Positions 22,270 through 34,189 are shown, counted from the stretch's first letter. The stretch: DNA of 64,000 nt from Plazaster borealis (GCA_021014325.1 CM037462.1:17380135-17444134); one strand, 5' to 3'. Notes: generated by a model from the sequence alone, not told the origin. Made by a program: numbers and translations.

Positions 22270-25200
22270 TTCTGATGAAAGATCATCACACTCACTGGCG
22301 GTGACATTAGTGTTATTGTTATTTTTAAACTGCATCCAAATTAATAATCAATGAGCCCCTCAGTCTTGGCAGACAAACACAAGTGCATAAAATCAATTAC
22401 TTTAGCACTCTCATCCAAATATTTCTGAGAATAAACTGTCAGTTCTACTCAGATGAGCCTCCTCTTCCTCCAAGAAGAGAGGGTCACATTTTTCCTGACA
22501 GACTCACAGCCAAAAAAAGACACCTGCCCCTCCCCACACTCACCCCTAACCCCAAAGCTCCAACGACCTGAAACTCCAGACCTGTGCAAGTTTCCTGGGA
22601 AATTTGCATGCAAATTTGGTTGACCTTTTCAAACTTGAACGTCTAACCTTAGCAAATTCCTGGGGAAACAGCAATATCTAAGGAATTCCTCAGGGGTTAG
22701 CTTATTAATTGATAGTTCATTTTTCCCAGGAAAGTTGCTTCAAGTGTGAATCCAATATGAGGTGGCAGTGGGGTTAAGAATCTTTAGGAATTTCCTGGGG
22801 TTTTTATTTCCTGGGAATTGGCTTCGTAGTGTGGAATATATCATCAATTAATATAGGAGGCTTTGACGTCATTTGTTTTGTTTCATCACTTGCATCCAAT
22901 GGGGGGAATCCCCCCGCCCAACCCAAACCCAGAGAAGTATTATGAATAATTGACCATGCCACATCCTTATTTAGTGGTATCACCGGTACAATCCTTTCCT
23001 GTTGCGTTTTATCCCATGATCTCAACTCCTTCCTCTTTGGAGTGACGTATGACGTAAACGCACAAAGCCACCAGGAAATTAATACGTTCGTTGTCTGTCC
23101 ATATCTATCTCTTGTACACTTCCATTGTTGACAGCAACCCTCATCAGGTATGTACACTAAAAAAAAAACAGTTGTTAGATGTAGTACATGTTTAAATTAG
23201 GTCTGGGATTAGATACTCAACAAACAATTTTCCAGCGTTCTGTTGACTTTACACAAAAGGTGTTAGTTCTGGTTTGGAACAATATTTTAGGGGAAGAATA
23301 TTTTAAGGAAACACATGCAATTCATCAAATTTGTATGTTTACAATATCGGTTTTATGTAAGCTAGTATAATTTCAGTTGGGAAGACGTAATTAAACAAAA
23401 CTTTTGACTGATCAGTTTTTCGGTAATGTTTAACTAAGTGTACCGTTAACTCAAACATGACTTCACCACCTGTCATTGTCCATTTTCGTAGTTTAGCAAA
23501 GACACTTCAAGAGTACAGTATTCTTCAGTTCGTCAGTGTGAACTTTGTAACCTTATTTTACAGAGTAATGCAAAAACACCTTGGAAACGCCCCGCATATG
23601 AAGGTGTCTTGGGATTTTTTTTTATACTTCTGCACCATTATTCTTATCAATATCTATGTGCCGTTGCTTTCCTTGTACTATCATTGGATCCCCTAAGGCT
23701 GTGTATTAATTTGTTTCGCTGTGCGCAAATCACGTAGACTCTGAGGATCAAATGCCAGGTTCAACCAAATGCCCTCCCAGGTCTGTATTATACTCCTGGA
23801 TGCAGAGGAGCAATATTGGTAAAACATTTTGAGGACTATCTAGCAGTAAAATCTGTGTCTATTTGAGGTACATGCTGAATAAAAAAACCTCAACGTAAAG
23901 TCAGACCATCTGCAAAAAAGACATTTACATGAAGGTGTATCATAGCCTTCTAAACAATGTTAACCTCCATTTTTGTTAGTATGCACGACAGATGTTCTAC
24001 GGAAAATACAAATAGAAAACTGAAAGAAAAACAATTGTGTCATTTTGTGGATTGACAGACTGTTAAACCCAATTTTATTTTTTTTTTTTTCATACAGCAT
24101 CCACAGCGCAAGCGCCAAAAATGGATGGATAAAAATGTCAGTAATTAACAATAAAATACCATGAAAAGATACAATATACAAATGCAGTCTACAATGTACA
24201 GATTGCAAAACGTCAACATCATTGAAACATTTGTCAAAGCTGGTTAGTTAGAGCCCAGTTGCTGTGTCCTAGTTTCTAATTTGCTAGCTGTTCACGATTC
24301 ATCACATGCAATAGTCGGAGTGCTTGATCAGCCAAACTGTCTTGGCATTCCCACTTAGCGCTTGACATCACCGCCTCATACCCTTCGGTACATGCTTTGA
24401 AAATTATTAAAGGTCTCACACAGGATTGGTAAGGATTAAAAAATATAATTTTTAAAATTTTAGTCTGAAAGCTGACTGATTATGAAGTTCATTCTAGAAC
24501 CATTTTTTCTGTGAAATATTTCTCCCTGAAATGAAGTCATATTCGAGAAAACTTTATCTGAAAAACCTTTAAAAAACGCAACAGCTCATTTCGGTTGTAT
24601 AATACCTTTGAAAGTCAGATATTATTTAACTCTACATCTAGAGAGCCGTATTGACTCATGTACAAAAGGTTAGAGTAAATTTAAAGATGTTTTTTTCTTT
24701 TCTATTTGGCAATGATTTTTGAGAAAAAGAGGGAAAACCTGTTTGACTTTAAATCAAATTGAATCAGGGATCATGTTCAATCAATTTTGGTCGGTTGCAC
24801 TAAATTCCTCATAATTTTGTTCATTCGTCTTAAAATAGTTTTCCTTTATGTAGATAAAATAAAACCCAAGAGGTATTTTTTGCCGATTAAATAAAAGGAA
24901 AAAGTTTCAAAATAAAGGTTGGCTGCATCCCAAAAAACTTTTTGCTAACATTCATCTCATGAGCCTCTGAAATAGTCTTCAGAAACTTTAATGGAAAGAT
25001 TATTTTCCTTCTCTTGAAAATGCACTACAGATATAAAAAAAAACACAATATATCTTTGAGTGTAGCTTTCCTGGTGAACAAACATTGGCATTGTACAAGG
25101 TCTCATAATTACCCAAGCACAACTGAAGTAGGACGTGGGTCTGAGGTTGAAGACTATATATGCAACCCTAAAGTCAACAAATGACCAGTCGGAGAACTTG

Positions 25201-26600
25201 AATTAAAAAAAAGGGGGGTTCCATAACGACCACTGAGGGTAGAGGTATATTGGAATTCCAGGGAAGTTGTTTTTCTTATTACTTGTCGCCATGAAGTATG
25301 CGCTCGCCTTTTTTCAACCATTCACCATTCAAGGGACTGCGGTAATTTTAGTCCCTCCTATTCATTGATGTTCATTGAGCGGAACTGATGCCACCCTCGG
25401 ACTGGGTAATAGACACGGCGCAATTACTGTGGGGCTTTTCTCTATATTTGATTCTGGGTTGAATCTGAGAGGTCCTTGCTCCATTACATGCATTAGAGAT
25501 CTTCATATTTATAAGGGTGTTTTTGTTGACTCTGATGTGCACGACGACTGTCTGCTTGTTTACAGCGACACTGTGTTGAGTGCTGGACTTTGAATTCTCA
25601 CCACTGCTGGTAATTCATAGTTGACATTAAAAACTTGTTTATAGCTGTTTGGAAAGTTATGTTTGCACATACGTGACATTCATTTAGATTGAGTGACATA
25701 GCCTGCTTCGCATTCATGTCAGGGATGCGTCCCAAAATGTATTCTTCCCTGTTACAAAGTTTGAAACGTTTTTCATTCAAAAGCTCTTGTTTTAGTTCTG
25801 TTTTAAATGCATTAAAAAAAATCCTGTTTTACTTCAGAGACAACCTTTTGCTTGGCTCTGAAAACATCTAACTCTGACCGTTTTCTTTTTGCCAAAAAGT
25901 AGTTAATGATACCTTTCCCAAAAAATAAATAATAATAATACCAATGTTGAGTGGCCTTTGTAAAATATGAATAGTGAATGTAAATAGACATTCATGTTTA
26001 CATACAGGTCTATTATTTGCTAGTAATGTACGTATTCTTTTCACATACATGTTGGAATAACTTTGTACCGACAGCACAAGTTTGGGGAGGAAGTCTCAGT
26101 TGTCATATCCTCCAGAATCTACTTAACATTTTTTGTAAGCAAGAGAATTGTCAGCGCACAGAACTGGACTTCAGAAAGTCAACACTGTGTCACTCATCAC
26201 TGTGCCCTGAACAGTTATAAGCAGAGCCAGCTCCATGTACCACAGCTGCGAGTTTCCTGTATTCAACGTTCCCGCACCCAGTCCAAGACTGCAGTGTAGT
26301 TTCATGCTCCAGCAAGCTTTTCGATAGTTAACATCATTTAAACCTGTAGTTGGGTTGGCTGTCACTGCTGGCGTATGTACACTCAATGACAGTGTCTCCA
26401 CACAAGCTGTACTCGGCGCAGCTATAAACACATTACTGGAAACTTAGTATCTTTGTAGATGTACCCTTGAGCCAGGCAGGAGAGCTGTCTTTCATAGGGG
26501 AGGGGCTGTCTAGAAGAGCAACCCAGGTGTTTTCCAGTGGATCATCATCGACGTAATTGCTAATCGTTAGATTAAGAAAATTGCACAGTTTGAGTTGGCT
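22270..26600. other. Long stretch without recognised gene
   Basis: A 117-codon minus-strand frame at 22804-23157 has no recognisable domain and no clean splice sites. An inverted fragment of the GAGCTTTCAG repeat lies at 24405-24560. Otherwise nothing is assigned. Confidence 0.45.
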
Positions 26601-26719
26601 GCTAGTTGGCTGCTAGATTACAGCACAGGGCAGCTCTGACTGCCACACGTTGGGTGATAACAAGGGATACAGCGTTCTGGTATATTGCTTTGAAAAGATT
26701 AGACGATTTTGACATCACA

Positions 26720-26787
26720 ATGATTCCTGCTCGACGACATCGTCCCAACCGGCCACGGAGGGTCACTCTGGCAAATGTGAATTTCCG
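26720..26787 (+). CDS. Possible first coding exon (ATG to splice donor)
   Basis: An ATG opens 22 codons plus two bases that end at a CG|GTAAAG donor at 26788. The peptide starts MIPARRHRPNRPRRVTLANV and is strongly basic and Arg-rich. The same frame is open upstream to about 26606, so the ATG is not proven to be the start. Local GC is higher than in the AT-rich neighbours. It ends in phase 2, like the exon at 2517-2716 and the candidate at 54249. Against it, the segment is very short, the donor is only fair, and the opposite strand is also open across the region. It could be chance sequence. The product is unknown. Confidence 0.2.
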
Positions 26788-26932
26788 GTAAAGTAATCCA
26801 TTTCTTTTCACTACCTGTTTATTTATTATTCTTTTGCTATTTGTGCAACATCCATACACAGTGCTACAGTGTACGTGTGTTGGAATTTTTCTACATGTCT
26901 TTAGTTAGAAGTAGAACACACTGTATACTTGA

Positions 26933-27161
26933 CAGGGGCAGATCCAGGATTTTCCAAACGGGGGGGGCGTGATTTTTTTTTCAGAATGAAAGACCGCGCC
27001 ATCCCCAGACAGCATTTTATTTTTCTGCACTGCGAAATTGCCAATGCACTAATGAGTATGACTTCTGAAAAAAAAATTCTCTCCCTTTTTTTTTTCTTTT
27101 TTCATGGCAAAAGGGGGGGCGTGCGCCCCCCACGCCCCCCCCCCCCCTGGATCCGCGCCTG
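26933..27161. mobile_element. CAGGGGC...GCGCCTG inverted-repeat element with G and C runs
   Basis: It starts CAGGGGCAGATCCAGG and ends CCTGGATCCGCGCCTG, an inverted pair, with CTTGA on both outer sides (5 bp). Inside, GGGGGGGCGTG near the left is mirrored by CACGCCCCCCC near the right. The three frames across it are artefacts of the runs. Such CAGGGGCGGATCC-type elements are common in marine invertebrates as I recall them; class not decided. Confidence 0.65.
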
Positions 27162-27439
27162 CTTGATGCTTTCCAAGTCCTACTGAACATTTTTGCAGGC
27201 ACTTCCAATGAGAAATCTTGCCCACATGGGTATAATTCAGTAATAGTTTATTTTTTTCAGTATTCATCAATCAGAAAATAATATCAACTCTGCTACATGT
27301 TTTGATTTTAATGATGTATGCAGTTATTCCATATTAAAATGTTTGTGACATTTTACATGCGTTTGACCATTAATTGGAATCACAGTCAGTTGAAAACCAT
27401 GTGTCACTAATTTAGGTCAGTATGTCGAAACGAGGTTGC

Positions 27440-27830
27440 ACATTCATTTTAATTTTTTAGCTTTCATGGACAGAAAAATTACATTTACCATCATGGGCAG
27501 GGTTTTTAATGTTATTTCTATAAAAAAATTGTAAGTAGTTCAATTTCTTTAGAAAATCTCTTGAAATTATAATTTTTTTGGGGGGTGGATGAAACATTTA
27601 GATATGACATTTGTAAAGGGTACCAGGCCAAGACCCAAAACCGGAGCAACAATTGCAAATCCCCCATGAGAGAAAAAAGACGATTGAAAGATTGGGCAAG
27701 TTCCTTTTGCTTAGGTTTCAGGCAACTTCTCAGTGGATCAACTGATATACTCTTTGTTTTCTTAGGGTATGGTAGGCCTACCATGGAAAATTCTGTACAA
27801 ATATTTGTATCTAAAGGCAGTCAAGACTTT
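27440..27830 (+). repeat. Dispersed direct duplication, copy 1
   Basis: About 390 bp matches 33759-34150 in the same orientation. The core (27590-27760, from GATGAAACATTTAGATATGA to CTGATATACTC) differs by only one or two bases, while the flanks vary more. Both copies keep one frame open (DETFRYDICKGYQAKTQN and RRLKDWASSFCLGFRQLL). It is either a recent repeat or a short conserved coding segment. I do not recognise a protein. Confidence 0.6.
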
Positions 27831-27905
27831 TTTTGTTTACAGTACTTACAAATTGCATGTCGGAAGTTTGAGAAGGTGCCTTTGAACTTCATGTATTCAA
27901 TATAA

Positions 27906-29215
27906 ACACACAGAAAAAAAATTACACAGGTGGTGTAAAATTTTACAAATTTGCAATGTTGTACACGAACCTCCTAATTGTTTGGTAAAGTTTTACATAA
28001 TGCAAGTTGGGTAAAGGTTTTCATAAACATTTTGTAAATTTTTACTTTAAAAATCAGTAAAGAAATTTACCTTCTTTCTAGGTAAACATGAATTAAGTAA
28101 GTTTTACTGAATTAATTTTTCTAAAAAATACTTAATGTTTGTGTAAAATACTATATTTTACCCATTTCAAAGGTTATTCTTTACCGTTTGACTTTGTAAA
28201 CTGTTACTAAATTATTTTGTTTCTGGGCCTTGAAAAACCCCAATGTCTTTAAAGTTGCCCTGGTTTATGTCATTAAACTACAGATTCTAATGTCCGTGTC
28301 CATGCATCCTGATGCTTCAGGTCGCAAACTAAATAAATCTTGGAACATGCTGGATGTTTTTTGCAAAACTCTCCTCTGTCTCGTCAAAGAAAAGAAGAAA
28401 AAAAACACCCAGATATTTATTTATTTATCAATTTATTTATTTATTTTATTATTATTGTTAATTAATATTATTATCGTTTTGAGGGATTGGGTGGTGTGAA
28501 TGTCTTTTTATACTGTGTATGATTATCTGATTGGATGTCTCAGCTAGAAAAGTGCTGAAAGGTACCGGAGCATCTCAATATTGTACACATTTTAGAACAC
28601 AGTCAAGTACAAATACTATTTTTGTCACTGTGGCCATATAGTTATAAGGTAGCAAAGTAGCACTGCAGTCAAGCATGCATACAGAAGCTTACCGTTTACG
28701 TATACGCGCTTGCTCTCACACAGAAAATACTCTCACCCACAATCAGCGACATTTTTATGAATTTTGCGTGCCCTGAACGTTATTCTGTTCTTTTAAACAT
28801 GCGATAAAGTGGACCTATGGTAATTTACCTTCAAATGTCTGCAAAAGATGTCAAAATCCCCAGTCTGCAAGGTTTTTCTTTATTTTTTTCATCTTGAAGT
28901 GCGACGTCAGACTCCCGTTCGATTTAACAGTGAAAAGCACATGCTAATGGTGTCTGTACTCTTTCAGTATGAAATCTTTACAGAATACCCGACAAAATTT
29001 ACGTTAATTCTGTAAAACTTTCATGATCAATGTAAAACTTGACAAAAGTTGTGTAAAAGTATAACATTACATATAGATCATGAAACTGAAAATTTACCAT
29101 GGAGTTATGTATTTGAGTTTGGTAAATGTTTACATAAAGCGTGTAATATTTTACAAAATGTTTTTTACCCATTTATTTTTTACAATTCATTTTCTGTGAT
29201 CACTCATCCCACAGC
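27906..29215. mobile_element. Possible 1.3 kb element with GTAAA/TTTAC-rich arms
   Basis: Both arms (27930-28220 and 28970-29190) are crowded with GTAAA and TTTAC, often paired as GTAAAATTTTAC. The outer ends, CACAGAAAAAAAATTACAC and (inverted) CACAGAAAATGAATTGTAAA, look like a terminal inverted repeat. The middle, 28225-28960, is plain AT-rich DNA with a TTTA microsatellite. No protein is encoded. Confidence 0.35.
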
Positions 29216-30128
29216 AGATAATAACTGTTGACAGGTTTTATGTTGTACAACTTTACTTTATTTATTTTCTAATATGTTCATTGCATTGTCCTTCCAGCTG
29301 CATAATTTCATCAATTACTCTTTCTGAACTCACTCTTGTTGATGTAATGTTCAGCCACTTCAGTTCCATAGATAAACAAAAACCCAACCATTTTGCAGTC
29401 GATTTCATCCTTAATTTTGCCCTAATATAAGTAATTAGATTTATCCGTTAGTGGCACAAATATTTGAATGTCAGGTTTGACTGGGAAGTAAGAAACAATA
29501 TCTTCAAAGTCCACTGCTCAAAAGCAGCTGCATTTTGCTTTAAAAATAACCGCGGGCTCTTCTTTCAGTCTTTGGGAAAAACAGGCAAAGACTGAAACTT
29601 ACTCCCCTAAGGAAAAAGCGATAAGAATTTAGTCTCCCAAATAAATGGAAACAAGAGCCCTTGAGTGGATCAAAAGTCATTTTTCTGTCTTGAAATTATC
29701 CAATCATGCATTCATTGTTTTAGTTGGCAAGCTTTTAGTATTTGTATCTCGAACGGCCATCAACTGGAAAAGAAAGCTCCTTAAATCTTTTCCTATTTAC
29801 GATAATCTTTACCAAACTTCTGATGCAATCGGTCAAGGTTGCTATCTTCCTATAGATTCTACACTTGTGTTTTTCATTCTTGTTGATTGGCCATGACATT
29901 TTTGTACAGTAGATGCTTCGTGCGTGCTGGACTTGGAGTTTGAAAAAAACCTCATAGGATCTGAGAGGATTTTGTTGAAGTGTCACCTCTTGTGCTGTAG
30001 TTACACTTAAGTGTCGATTACTGTTACGGTGCATCATGCATTCAATCCCTTTTTACATCCCGATATTTTTGTGTTATTTCTGTTGTATTTTACTGTAAAT
30101 TTATAGCTACGCTTAATTGCTATCTCTC

Positions 30129-30212
30129 TTGAAATTCACTCTAATCGATTGAAAGTAGGGACAAAGTCATCTGCAGGTGTCACTTGTTTCAATCGATTAG
30201 AGTGAATTTCAA
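30129..30212. repeat. Perfect 26-bp inverted repeat, 32-bp loop
   Basis: Arm TTGAAATTCACTCTAATCGA then TTGAAA at 30129-30154 is exactly inverted at 30187-30212. The flanks do not extend the pairing. It would form a strong hairpin in RNA or DNA. Confidence 0.85.
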
Positions 30213-30273
30213 TTTAAAACTTTAGGAGAGTACCGTTGTGGTTCTGGATCTGAATCGAATGACTCTGAAAAAA

Positions 30274-30455
30274 TCATCGCATCAGTGCAAAAACATTGTA
30301 TCTCGATTTTGAAAATACGTTGTATCTCGCACGAATATGCTCTGTGCAAAAGCGATGTATCTCGGCGCGTATTTGTTTTGTGTGTACATCCGGGTACTCT
30401 CAGCGAGATGCGACAATTTGACAGGAGATACAACGTTTTTGCACTGACACGACGA
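30274..30455. mobile_element. Inverted-repeat element built of GTATCTCG motifs
   Basis: Left end TCATCGCATCAGTGCAAAAA then CATTGTATCTCG. The right end is GAGATACAACGTTTTTGCAC then TGACACGACGA, an inverted match. In between, TTGTATCTCG or ATGTATCTCG occurs again at about 30310 and 30353, so the body repeats the terminal motif. Three short frames overlap and are not genes. Confidence 0.6.
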
Positions 30456-30514
30456 AATGGACAAAATGTATTTAATTCAAATTAGTCCCTGTCTTTATTA
30501 GCTTTTACAAAACC

Positions 30515-30694
30515 TGTTAAGCAGAAAACACGGCTTAACAAGTTATTTTTCTAAGCAAAAGCATATGAGTGGTGCACCAGTTGTAACAATTTAAAACTTC
30601 ATGGAATTTTTGCTGGTTACCTGTTTCTGCTAAGCAATATTTTTCTGTGCTTAGCAAGCTTTTGTGCTTACAGGCTTCATGAAATTGAGCTCTT
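30515..30694. mobile_element. GGGCCCAA element, diverged
   Basis: TTAAGCAGAAAACACGGCTT, GCTGGTTACCTGTTTCTGCT, TTCTGTGCTTAGCAAGCTTT and TTCATGAAATTGAGCTC follow the family order with many changes. Confidence 0.5.
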
Positions 30695-31955
30695 GTTAAA
30701 ACGAGGTCTTTGTGCAAAATGTACACATAGCCTTCATGTTTCAAGCAAATCTGTTGTATTTGATGGGAAAAATTAATTTTGTCAGAATTACATTTTAAGG
30801 ATCCATGTGAAATTGACATTATTTGCTTGAATTAGGTTACAAATAATTTCTAAAATGGTGTTTTGTGTCATCTCTACGAAAGAGGGATCGAATGTTGGAC
30901 GATATTTTTCCACCCACATTCTGTCAAATTAATGATAGTATAATCCAAGGTAGAAAACAACCAGCTTTCCAGGTTGAGGCTTTAGATTTATAAATAGATC
31001 AATTTTGTCTGTGTTTTTACGATGAAGGCTTGATTAGGTTACTGTTACATCTATATTATTCTCTCTTTCAAGTTGAAATGTGCACTTCCAGTGGCATGGG
31101 ATCCCATAATCCACACTAACGCACAAGGCATACTGTGTTTCAATCGCTATTTTAAGATCATTGAATTCATAACGTGAAGTCATTTATTTTGTTCTCCACT
31201 CTGAGCGGCTCACCTTCAAGTGAGACTTCTTTTTCATTCTGAAGAGAGCCTGATCAGATATCTGAAGGGAAACAAAATCCTTCTTCATCATAACAAAATA
31301 TGAAATCAACACTTTCATGGCAACTTTTATGACAGATCTGCCAGTCAGAAACTTCTTTTCATAACTGATATGTCAGGAAAAGATTATGATTACTGCTAAA
31401 GCATTATTTTGTAACAAAAAATACTAGCCGCTGTCAGTATATTGCAATAACTTCCATTTGCTGTTTGACAAAATAATCCCTTGATTTTTAAAGGAATGAA
31501 TTAAGTAGCAGCCTCGCTACCATGGGCAGCGCGCCGTATCGATACCTCTCGTCACTAATCCCTGGAAGGGAAGCACTGAAAAACAACCCTGATTGGCTCC
31601 CAAAAAATGACTACTTTGCGTTGTAGGACGCTTAATAGTACGCGCATGTGAAAATGCAAGTATTTTGACGCGATTCCATTTCAAATGAATCATGTGTTTA
31701 CACGGTCACCCTAAACTGCATACAGTTAGACATATCGCAAGATCAAAGAAGAATGAGAGGGGATCATTATTTCTTTGACTTGATGCCTCTTTTGCGGGCA
31801 ACCATACATGAGCGGGCGTGTAGAGTGGATCAGCCACAGGCCTAATTAAAATGTGCCAGATTCTTGGACATTTTAATGAACCAATTCCAGGGTTATGAGC
31901 GTACAAGGCATGCTGGGGAAAAAATGGCTCGGCGAGATTGATCACCCCTGGGAAC

Positions 31956-32294
31956 AAGGTCTCGAATTTGGGGTGAAAATCTACAAGATGGCAGGGCTTG
32001 TAGCACAAAAAGTTTAACTGGACCAGAGGTTTTTTGTTACAAGACCAGAATGGAAATGAGAAAAAAATTCCAACACTTTTTAACATTTGAACTGTTTTAA
32101 TTTAAACAAACACAAAGAGAAGATTTATCTCATTTGTATTATGGATGTTCTTCAATACTCAACAGAATTGAAAGAGATTTATCAGACTGAAAGTCAACAA
32201 TTGAACACAAACACAAGACCGTCGGACTTGTCCAGGCATGAGTTTACTGGCCTGATTTTGGCTTCAGGTCTGCAGTCCTGTGTAAATTTCAAGC
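31956..32294 (+). mobile_element. AGGGCTCGAA element, diverged ends
   Basis: GGTCTCGAATTTGGGGTG, GGCAGGGCTTGTAGCAC, AACTGGACCAGAGG, ACAAGACCAGAATGG and then GGACTTGTCCAGGCATGAGT, TACTGGCCTGATTTTGG follow the family order. Both ends carry substitutions. Confidence 0.55.
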
Positions 32295-32518
32295 TTCTTT
32301 TTCAAGCAAAGAACGTCATGAAGAGGGATATGTTTGTACAAGACAATTTTCTCTGTATAGTCAGAAGTCATTAGTTAAAGATAGAGACTTCTCGTTTGGA
32401 CTCATTTTTTCAGGGTCAATGGCAAAAGGTAAAAACTTGAAATCCTGATTAGTAATGATAAACGAAAAAGTGAACTCTGTAAACTTGATACGTACAGACT
32501 GTCCTCATAATATTTACA

Positions 32519-33206
32519 ATAATAATAATAATCATCATAAGTAAACAGTTTTTATTATATAACGCTTTCCTACAACAGTTATGCAGAGCTATGGTTGAAT
32601 AGCATATAATACAAATCACCTTGTAAGGGTTTACAAGGTGATGTGGCACAATCTGAAGCCCATCATGCCAGAAACACCGGGGTAAACAGGGCTCGAATTT
32701 GGGAAAAAAATCCACAAGACTGCAGGGCTTGTAGCTTAAAACTTATACCGGACCAGAATATTTTAAACAAGACCAGAACCAAAACGAGAAAAAAGTCTAT
32801 CTACGCAGTGTGACAATTAAACTTGTTTTATTTGAACAAGCGCTAACAGAAGGTTTATCTCATTTGTCTTATCGGTAAAAATTTCATACTCAGCAGAATT
32901 GAAAGATATTTATCAGACTCAAAGTCAACAGTTGAACATAAATTATAAAATTAAAGATGAGTATCATAAGTATCATAAGTACTGGCCCAACACTAAAAAC
33001 AGTGGCCTCGGGCCTGCGGTCCAGTGTTAATTTCGAGCCCTGGTAAACTTCTTCTATTAATGATAATTGCACATCTCATCCCAAGGACGGAGCAATTACG
33101 GTTAAGTGTCTTGTTCCCGAGCACAAGTATGGTTGGTACCTGAACCCACACACTCTGACCACACCAGAACTTGAGTCCAGTGCACCAGACCGTTATGGCA
33201 CGACAC
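32519..33206 (-). mobile_element. tRNA-Leu-like SINE split by a later insertion
   Basis: The AAT tail at 32519 and body run to 32687. The rest, including the tRNA-like head, resumes at 33042 and ends near 33206. Read on the minus strand the head has GTGCACTGGACTCAAGTTCT, very like the anticodon arm of tRNA-Leu(CAA), then a GGTTCAGGTACC B box. The break at 32688-33041 is filled by an unrelated inverted-repeat element. Confidence 0.7.
32688..33041 (+). mobile_element. AGGGCTCGAA inverted-repeat element inside a SINE
   Basis: The element starts AGGGCTCGAATTTGGG and ends ATTTCGAGCCCT. It is 354 bp long and is flanked on both sides by GGTAAAC (32681-32687 and 33042-33048). The host SINE has a single GGCGAAC at this place in its uninterrupted copies, so GGTAAAC is a target-site duplication of 7 bp, possibly 8 with one changed base. 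Inside are GACTGCAGGGCTTGTAGC and GGACCAGAAT blocks shared by the family. No protein is encoded. Confidence 0.75.
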
Positions 33207-33223
33207 TCCCTAAACATCTGAAA

Positions 33224-33656
33224 TACAATAATAATATAATAATAGTGGCTTCTTATAAAGCACACATATCCGTCACTCAGTGACGCTCAAGGCGCTTTTA
33301 GCGTTCATTATTTTCCTGCAAGGTATTGTGGAGCTACGTTTTGAAGTATGAGACCAAGTCCTTTACATAGCACCATGTAATGGTTTACAAGGTGCTGTGG
33401 CGCAACATGCTGCCGATCAAACCAGGAACACTGGGGCGAACCCCTTCTCTTTTCGAAAAGTGCACTGGGTTCTTTTACGTGCATTACACAACACACGGGA
33501 CCTACGGCTTAACGTCCCATCCGAAGGACGAAGCATGTGGTTAAGTGTCTTGCTTAAGGACACAAGTGTCACGACTGGGATTCGAACCCACACTCTGCTG
33601 ATCAGAAACACCAGAGCTTGAGTTCGGTGTTCTTATCCGCTCGGCCACGACACGCC
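33224..33656 (-). mobile_element. tRNA-Leu-like SINE, near full length
   Basis: On the minus strand the element begins GTGTCGTGGCCGAGCGGATA. It carries ACTCAAGCTCTGG (anticodon-arm like), B box GGTTCGAATCC and a body with a GTAATGCACGTAAAAGAACC-like block, and ends in an ATTATTATT-type tail. It lies immediately beside the older split copy. A 64-codon frame inside it also occurs in the 37.7 kb copy and is a property of the repeat, not a gene. Confidence 0.8.
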
Positions 33657-33758
33657 AATGTTTGAGAAGAGTGCCCCCAGACCTTCAGTTCTTATTTTGA
33701 TTTACATTTTGTAGCTAAATCAAAATGGTTATCTCATTTGTCTTATCGGAAATAAAGT

Positions 33759-34150
33759 TGCACATTTATTTTTTATATTTTTTAGCTATCATGGACAGAA
33801 AAATTATATTTACCAACATGGGCAGGGTTTTTAATGATATTTTTCAATTTTTTTTAAATAAAGTAATTAAATTTCTTTAGAAAATCTCTTGAAATTATAG
33901 ACCTTTTTTTTGGTAGATGAAACATTTAGATATGACATTTGTAAAGGGTACCAGGCCAAGACCCAAAACTGGAGCAACAATTGCAAATCCCCCATGAGAG
34001 AAAAAAGACGATTGAAAGATTGGGCAAGTTCCTTTTGCTTAGGTTTCAGGCAACTTCTCAGTGGATCAACTGATATACTCTTTCTTTTCTTGGGGTATGA
34101 TAGAAAACACTGTACAAATATTTGTATATGAAGGCAGTTTACTCTTTTTT
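33759..34150 (+). repeat. Dispersed direct duplication, copy 2
   Basis: This is the partner of 27440-27830. Their starts (CATTTATTTTTTATATTTTT vs CATTCATTTTAATTTTTTAG) and ends (CTGTACAAATATTTGTAT) align. One codon differs in the core frame (Arg to Trp). Confidence 0.6.
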
Positions 34151-34189
34151 CCCCGGACCGAGCGGATACTGCCAGCTCGGCTCTACGGT

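Noticed and set aside
22804..23157. 117-codon minus-strand frame
   Set aside because: The translation has no domain, repeat or coding base bias that I recognise, no good splice sites border it, and a frame of this length is expected by chance somewhere in 64 kb.
33417..33611. 64-codon minus-strand frame also present at 37831-38025
   Set aside because: It lies in both SINE copies. The similarity comes from the repeat and not from protein selection.
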